Origin: Ilex aquifolium
Lineage: Eukaryota; Streptophyta; Magnoliopsida; Aquifoliales; Aquifoliaceae
Direction: 5' to 3'
Assembly (NCBI GenBank): GCA_951799425.1
Contig: OX637393.1
Span: 21,865,744-21,929,743 of the forward strand
DNA length: 64,000 nt
Shown here: positions 57,331 through 64,000 of the stretch, in pieces
Numbering within the stretch: position 1 is the stretch's first letter
Layout of the letters: the number at the start of each line of letters is the position of its first letter
The notes under the pieces: generated by a model
What the model was told of the DNA's origin: nothing
What the model saw: only the letters and a program-made list of their open reading frames with translations
Database searches by the model: none
Program-made: the position numbers and the translations under genes

Positions 57331-60300
57331 CTATAAGAATGTACCTCCATCCTCAAACAAGAACGAATAAGTGGTACGTATAATGTCCACATGCTCCCAT
57401 GTCACCTCACACCTCGATGCTGCCACAGCACCTTCACCAGCCTCACGGTCTTGTCTTGCAAAACCTGCTCTTTGCTATCCATGATACGCACCGGTCCCTC
57501 CTCAAAGGTCTCATCCGTATCAACAATCAACTGACCCCCATCCACCATATGTGTCGGATCTAGAGTATACTTTCGGAGCATGGAGACATAGAACACCACG
57601 TGAACACCCGATAAATTCGGCAGTAACGCTAACCGATAAGCAACTGTACCAACCCTCTCGAGCACCTCGAATGGTCCGATAAATCTCGACAACAGCTTTC
57701 CTCGCTTCCTGAACCTGACCACTTCCCTCTAAGGCATCACCTTCAAGAAAACGTGATCTCCCACCTCAAACTCTAGAGGTCGCCACTGTCTATCGGCGTA
57801 GCTCTTTTGCCAGCTCTGAGCTATGAAAAGACGTTTTTGTATCAAGTTTACCTTCTCCGATGTGTCTCTAACTAAGTCCAGACCCGTAGAGGGTCTCTCT
57901 CCAAACTCCGTCCAACAAATCGGAGAACGGCAAGGCCTCCCATAAAGTGCCTCATAGGGTGTCATCTGTATGCTCGCCTGATAACTATTGTTGTAGGCGA
58001 ACTCCACTAAGGGTAAACACTCTTCCCAGCTACACTTGAGATCTTGGATGCATGCTCGTAGCATGTCCTCTAAAGTTTGAATAGTCCTCTCTGATTGACC
58101 GTCCGTCTAGGGATAAAAAGTTGTGCTCATCATCAACTATGTCCCCATGACCTGGAAACTCTCCAAAAAATGGGTCGTAAACTTGGGATCCTAATCTGAT
58201 ACTATTGTTACAGGCACCCCATGCAGTCGGACTATCTCTCGTTTGTACAATCGGTAAAATTCCTCCAGTGTGAAGGTCATCTGCACACTGTGTCATGTCC
58301 CCGCGATGTCTATGGCAAGTTGATCACAAAATCTATCGTGAGGTGCTTCCACTTCCACTCAGCCACCTCCAAATGTTGGAGCAACCCTACTAGTCTTTGG
58401 TGTTCAGCCTTGACTTATTGACCCCGTGAGACATCGACTAACGAAATCTCCGATGTGCCTCTTCATCCCACTCTAGTAGTACTGACGACGAAGATCATGG
58501 TACATCTTTGTGCCACCTGGATGCACAGTAAAATGGGGGCAATGAAACTCCCTAAGGATCTCCTCTCTCAGATCCGCAGAGACCGGGGAACTATAACCCT
58601 TCCCTTAAATCGAAGACTACCATTTGAGTGAATGGTCCAGCCCTCGTCACCTGTACCCGACTGTACCTGGTCCTTGATGGACAATATCTCCGTATATTGT
58701 CCCTAGGACTCGATCATTCTACTCAGTAGGGAAGGTATAGCCACCAAAATCCCTAAAGTGCCCTGAGCATGACTCTTGTATTGTAGCCCGAACTGTCCCA
58801 CAGTCTCGAGCATCTGCCACTCCCGAGAAGCCAAACTGGCCAAGACTCCCAGTGACTTCTGGCTGTGTGCATCAGCCACCACATTTTTCTTATCGGGATA
58901 GTAATGCAAAGTGAAGTCATAGTCTTCTAAATACTTCATTCACCTGTGTTGCCTCATGTTGAGGTCCTACTGTGTAAAGATGTCTTTAAGACTCTTGTGG
59001 TCCAAAAACACCTCAAACTGCTCACCATATAAATTGTGGCGTCAAGCCTTCAAGGCAAAGACAATGGCCGCCAACTCCATATCGTGTGTAGGGTAATTCT
59101 GCTCGTGGTTCTTTAATTGCCGAGAACTGTAAGTTACCACCCTCCTGGACTGCATCAAGACACATCCAAGTCCATCCTTGGAGGCATCACAATACACTGT
59201 GTACCTCTGTCCCTTCTCCAAAACTACTAAAATAGGAGCTGAAGTAAGCCTCTTCTTCAACTCTTGGAATGCCCTCTCACACGAGTCATTCCACACAAAC
59301 TTGACCTCCTTCCGGGTCAATCTAGTCATAGGTGCAGCTAGTCGGGAGAAGTCCTCAATGAACCTCCTGTAATACCCCGCCAATCCCAAGAAATTGCGTA
59401 TCTCGAAGACTGACTTTGGTCTCTCCTAACTCATAACTACCTCAACCTTCTCCGGGTCAACTGACACACCCGAAGCCGACACCACGTGTCCCAAGAATTT
59501 CATTTCTGTCAGCCAAAATTCACACTTACTAAACTTGGCTTACAACTGATGGTCCCTCAAGGTCTGGAGAACAACCCTCAAGTGACCTTCATCCTCCTCC
59601 TCAGACTTGGAGTAGATCAAAATGTCGTCAACAAAGACCACGACAAACTGATCTAGGTCGGGTTGGAACACCCTATGCATGAGATCCATGAATGTCGTTG
59701 GGGCATTCGTTAAACCAAAAGGCATAACTGTAAACTCGAAATGTCCATACTGCGTCCTAAATGCCGTCTTATACATATCTGCCTCCCTAATCCTCAACTG
59801 ATGGTAACTTGTGCATAGATCTATCTTAGAGTAGATCCGCGCCCCTCTCAGTTGATCAAACAAATCATCAATCATCGGCAAAGGGTATTTATTCTTGATA
59901 GTAACCCGATTCAACTGTCGATAGTCTATACATAGTCAAAGCGTCTTATCCTTCTTCTTGGTAAACAACACCGGAGTACCCCAAGGTGAGGTACTCGGTC
60001 TTATGAAACCCTTGTCCATCAATTCTTGCAACTGGACCTTGAGTTCTTGCAACTCTGTAGGTGTCATTCTATGTAGAGTCATAGAAATAGGTGATGTACC
60101 GGGGTGCAACTCAATAGTGAAATCTACATCCCTATGTGGAGGTAATCCCGGCAGTTCGTCCGAAAAAACGTCCTCATACTCACAAACCACCCAAGGTAGA
60201 CCCAACTCCTATCTCGCCTCGTCCTCTAGGGTAAGGCTTGCCAGCCAACCCATCAACTGCCCATGCCAACGGGAATCATACACTACTTGGGGTAGATCAT

Positions 60301-60945
60301 CATGTTTTTCCCCTGAAACAAACACCCTTCGGTGTGTAGGTAGTGACCCTCTTCTGATCACAATCAATGATGACTCGGTGCGCCGCCAACCAGTCCAACC
60401 TAAGGATGGCATCAAACTTCGACACGTCCATGACCGTAAGGTCCATAGTGAGTAGAATCCCCGAAATCTCTAACTCACAACCCCCGACATATCTGATCAA
60501 CACTCACCCTAGCTCCTAGGGGATAACTCACATGCAATGGCTCTTCCAAGGTTTCAACCTCTAAGCCCAAATCCCTCACACATGATGCAGAAATAAAAGA
60601 ATGAGATGCACCAAAGTCAAATAATACCCTTGTCCATAAGCGGGAGAGTAGAAATGTACCCTGAATGACCGACTGATCCACTGGCTCAGTCTGAGGTGTG
60701 ATGGCGTAGACTCGCCCCTGGGTCCTCGAAGTCCCAGCCTGTGAGCCATGTCCTCAGCCTCGACCCATACCCTGGCCCATTTGGCTTGATTGCAGAGTCC
60801 CCGCTCGTGAAGTAGTAGGGGCTCGTGCAGCACCCTAGAACTGATATTGGCTTCCCTGGCCCATGGTGGGGTAGGGAGGAATGAAATGAGTCTGTGTATG
60901 CCCCACCGATGACTGGGACTGGGATGCCCCATAGCTATGGGATCC
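57331..60945 (-). pseudogene. pol: Element F pol with chromodomain (Tekay/Del-like chromovirus)
   Basis: Reverse strand. Protease FDFGASHSF near 60640; RT (60205-59540) with [18 protein letters not shown] and [11 protein letters not shown]; RNase H (59389-58703) with [15 protein letters not shown]; integrase (58650-57730) degraded, with EFAYNNSYQASIQMTPYEALYGR readable; a GPF-type segment (FIGPFEVLERVGTVAYRL); then a chromodomain-like C-terminus (PVRIMDSKEQVL, LVKVLWQHRG, EVTWE) with a frameshift near 57402 and stop at 57331. In chromoviruses this domain is thought to guide insertion to marked chromatin. Many frameshifts and stops; inactive. Confidence 0.9.
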
Positions 60946-61875
60946 CTACCTCTGAGGACAATTCCGCTTCATGTGACCTGGTTGGTGGCAAATGAAACAT
61001 GTCCTTTGGCCTGCCTGGTAGGAAGGCCTCTGATTTCTCCCGCCTTGGGAGGATTGACCTTGGCCTTGGCCTTGATAGCCACAGCCCTGTCCCTGATGTC
61101 CTTGCGGGGTAGAAGTCCTCTGCTTCTTCCCCGAACTCAAAAAAGAGGATTGGCCCTCCCTCTTCTTGTCCTTAGCACCCGACTCTCGAATGCTCCTTGC
61201 GTCGTCTACCTCTCTCTCTCTCAATGGCCATAGTTGTCTCGACTATCGAGTCCAAATCTTGTAGGCGATGACCCACAATCTTCCCCAAGATGGACAATTT
61301 CAAACCATCCTCAAACCTCCTTACTTTGGTCATATTTGTGGCCACGTAATCATCAGCGAAACGTGCTAACTCAATGAACTTAGCCACGTACTCCATCACC
61401 GTCATAGTCCCTTGCTTCAAATCCAAGAATTCTCAGGTTTTTGTGTGTCGAACAGCCTATGGGAAATACTTACCCATGAAGAGCTCCCGAAACTCTCCCC
61501 ATGTCATCGCCTCTAAGTTCTTTGAGGCCTCGCCCAATCCCACCACAAATGGGCTTCTCCTTCTAGTTGGAATGAAGCTAGCCTTATCTTAGTGGCATTG
61601 GAGGTGATCTCCATAGCCTCTAGGATCTTCTCCACTTGCTGGAACCAATGGTCGACCACCATCAGGTCCGCCCCTCCTATAAAAGTCGGAGGCTTGTGTG
61701 CCTTAAACTTTTGGAGGTTACTTGAGCCTCCTTAGCCCACATTGGTACTAGCCAGTGCAAAGGTAGTCGTCATCGTGCCAATAGCCTCCATAAAGGCATG
61801 TTGGTCAAAGGCCGGTGGTGGTAGGTTATTGTTCCGCCCACCGCCTCGGGCGCGTCCTCTTCCTCTATTTGCCAT
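60946..61875 (-). pseudogene. gag: Element F gag
   Basis: Reverse strand from ATG at 61875: an arginine/glycine-rich start (ANRGRGR), HKPPTFIGG-like and WWDWA gag blocks with several breaks, LKQGTMTVMEYVAKF (61426-61172), a Gln/Gly-rich linker, and the zinc knuckle CFICHQPGHMKRNC before a break at 60946. Typical of chromovirus gag; broken. Confidence 0.85.
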
Positions 61876-62207
61876 CTACACACATGTCAAATAGAAATAG
61901 AGCACTAACTTAGTATCCCAAGATAGGGATCAAATTCAAACTTTGAGATTTCTCTCCTTGTCTCACTAGTAGAGCATGTGCCACCCACTAGTAGACATCT
62001 ACACCCTGAACCATCCCGTTCATTCTTCTTCCGACCCCCAAGGTTATGTTCTCTAACCCTAGTGTCTCTTTTCCATACACATTCACTCATGCATATTGTT
62101 CACATAACACATAACATGTAGCATTTAAATCACATAACATGTAATGCACAATGAATGAAATGGTCTAAACCCATGTCCCACAAGCCCTAGGTAAATTGTG
62201 AACCTAA
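61876..62207 (-). other. Element F leader
   Basis: Untranslated region between primer site and gag; no ORF supported. Confidence 0.6.
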
Positions 62208-62219
62208 GCTCTGATACCA
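62208..62219 (-). other. Primer-binding site, tRNA-iMet type
   Basis: TGGTATCAGAGC on the reverse strand, three bases after the LTR end; the usual chromovirus primer site. Confidence 0.9.
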
Positions 62220-62222
62220 AGT

Positions 62223-63992
62223 TGTGACGCCCCTAAAACCGAGGGTCCTTTCTCAACCTGTTGACCAACCTTCAACCTGCGAAAACACCTGTGAATGCCA
62301 CGTAACCCGTCATCACGACACAACATCTCCTTCACCGGGATCACAATAACTCAAAGTTTGGGCAGAGTCTCTCTTGTACCGAGCACTCCCAAATACATAT
62401 CTTGTATACATTTAATCACATGACTCATCCAAGGTCCAATATACCACAATTTATACTTCATTATTGTCCATTTATATCATTTAAATAAAAGGACACAAAG
62501 CCCGAAAGCATGACAAATCATTCTTAAAATTTCAGATTTTTGGAAAACCTACATGTAGGTTTGTCATCGTCCTACCGGTAGGTTTTGCCCATTGAAAAAG
62601 TTCTACTTGTAGGTTTTACATCTTTCTACCGATAAGTTTTGCCTACTGGAAAAGTTCTACCGGTAGGTTTTACATCGTTCTACCAATATGTTTTGCCTGC
62701 TCGAAAAGTTCTACCGGTAGGTTTATCATCATTCTACCAGTAGGTTTTGCCTATTTTCGCTCATTTTCATCCTTTTTCAATTCCAATTCATTCCAACCAC
62801 TCCATATCAAATCAGCACATGTATAATGAAGTTTTTTATGTAAAACATGGTCCATACAAGTTCTATTACAATCATTTCCATAGATTTACATGCCCAAAAT
62901 CAAATTTCATAATGTTTTACAAAATAGGTTTTAAAAACCACAAGTTGGCTTTTCTTCATCCTTGAGGCCCCGAATGAGAGCCATCCACCAGTGTGTAATC
63001 CGCACCTGAAATATTTTCCCAAATAGGGTGAGCCACGCTCAATAGGGTATCTTCTAAAGGGGCTACTTCTCAGCCTAGATGCATATGAAATGTTCACATG
63101 CACAATTTCACAAGCAACAAACCTTCCAATCAAGGATATGCAATTCAATGATAGGAATTACCATGTCATGCCATGAAATGAGATGAGACTCACTCATGCA
63201 ACTCAACCCGGGCCGTTACCGGCTCCCTCACACATGCAATGCCATGAGTATAAAAAAATCGGGTATTCCAAGCCCTCGCCATTTATGTTGCACATCCAAT
63301 GACCTTTTAAAAATAAACCATGTGTCTGTTGTTGGGTATTCGGATATTGGAATCTCACTGGCAGTTTCGTACACCGTTAAACTTTTTTAGGCTTGCACTG
63401 ACGAAAGTGTATAAAATAGTAACCGAGTCTTGCACCCGAGGGAGTATCTAGCCCTTCTTGCTATACCCAACACAAGTTTTTCTTTTTCAAGCAACCGTTC
63501 GACTCTGTTGAACCTTGGTCCAACTATACCGAGCCCACTCTTCTTCTTCCAACATTAAACCCAGCTGAGAATGGGGAGAAAATCTGATTTTCTCCCCTAT
63601 TTATACTCCTAGGATGTTTGGCCCACGTTACGCCACACGTCCTACTTTTTCGGGTCCGATTTCGTCCTGAAACGGTTAAATTTAATCTTGATTCAAGTTC
63701 AAAATATTTATATATGAACTTCCTTGAAATTATTTTCCAAATTACGAAATTTATTCCATATTTTGTTTTTAGGTCACCTGACACTAGATCGTCTCGTAAA
63801 ACGTGAAAAATCTGACTGTCTCGAAATTCGACAAAAATTGACTGGATAATTAGATTTCGCGAGACGAATCCAACGGTGAGGTCCGTTTCTTCATCCGAGC
63901 TCTAGAAAAATTCAGGTTTTCAACCCGTATCGTAGTGAAAAATTACCGTTTTGCCTTTTTTCATAAAAATTTAAATTTACTCGGGTTTTATA
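62223..63992 (-). repeat. Element F 5' LTR
   Basis: 1770 bp on the reverse strand, start TATAAAACCCGAG (TG changed to TA), end GGGGCGTCACA. TATAAATA (reverse) at 63598-63605. Shorter than the 3' copy (about 2.47 kb in three pieces) because of an 0.8-kb deletion near 63545. Expected duplication base set: GCTTC at 63993-63997. Confidence 0.88.
62545..62750 (-). promoter_or_regulatory. CTACCGGTAG array, F 5' LTR
   Basis: About eight to nine palindromic units (CTACCGGTAG, CTACATGTAG, CTACTTGTAG and similar) with spacings alternating between about 31 and 23 bp. Lies downstream of the TATA box. Confidence 0.6.
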
Positions 63993-64000
63993 GCTTCTCT

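Noticed and set aside
1-64000. Host genes between elements
   Set aside because: Every stretch can be assigned to an LTR, an internal region or a retroelement noncoding region; no non-transposon protein domain seen.

Overview
This window is repeat-only plant nuclear DNA. I see no host gene. It is a nest of Ty3/gypsy LTR retrotransposons, mostly of the Athila-like type: gag-pol followed by a separate 3' ORF, a tRNA-Asp-type primer site, and a protease reading DLGA. There is also one Tekay/Del-like chromovirus with a tRNA-iMet-type primer site and a C-terminal chromodomain. Primer sites, long LTRs and nesting fit an angiosperm, probably a eudicot; I cannot name the species.

Layout (my labels). 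Outer element A supplies RT at 1-1042, RNase H and integrase at 12904-14925, a 3' noncoding region to 16709, and, in reverse orientation at 39979-44047, a 3' ORF and 3' LTR. Element B (1043-12903, 5-bp duplication GTGAC) sits in A's RT. Solo LTR S (16715-18637, ACGTG) sits in A's 3' region. D, of the same family as B, occupies 44048-56928, and the rest of its 3' LTR lies at 18716-20100. F (chromovirus) occupies 56937-63992, and the rest of its 3' LTR lies at 20102-24486, interrupted by solo LTR J (22134-24345, GAGAC). I is an old pol and 3' ORF remnant (24487-26761). H is a 5' LTR plus leader (26762-39978) split by element C (27113-38686, GTCAG).

The two separated halves of D's 3' LTR, and the two separated pieces of F's 3' LTR, break at matching points (20101 and 56929). 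D's target duplication GGTAT is found at 44043 and, reversed, at 18711. Turning 20102-56928 around restores both LTRs and the A/E continuity, so the window carries a 36.8-kb inversion, or an assembly error that mimics one. In the restored order the nesting is simple: I contains F and H; H contains C and A; A contains B, S and D; F contains J.

Three observations deserve attention. (1) B and D each carry an intact 136-residue ORF between pol and the 3' ORF. It has an arginine-rich run next to a Cys cluster and resembles the carlavirus cysteine-rich nucleic-acid-binding protein. (2) Each family carries its own array of CG-centred palindromes (TTCGAACG, GTCCGGAC, CCTTCCGGAAGG, GTACCGGTAC, CTACCGGTAG). 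In three families the same palindrome lies both in the LTR upstream region and upstream of the 3' ORF, with family-specific fixed spacing. (3) The A, C and D elements share a noncoding block of about 1.1 kb whose order relative to the 3' ORF differs in A.

Within each Athila-like element the parts fit one life cycle. The LTR promoter drives gag-pol. Gag, protease, RT/RNase H and integrase make and insert the copy. A second TATA box about 100-225 bp before the 3' ORF would drive that ORF separately. Every gag-pol here carries stops or frameshifts, so no copy looks autonomous.
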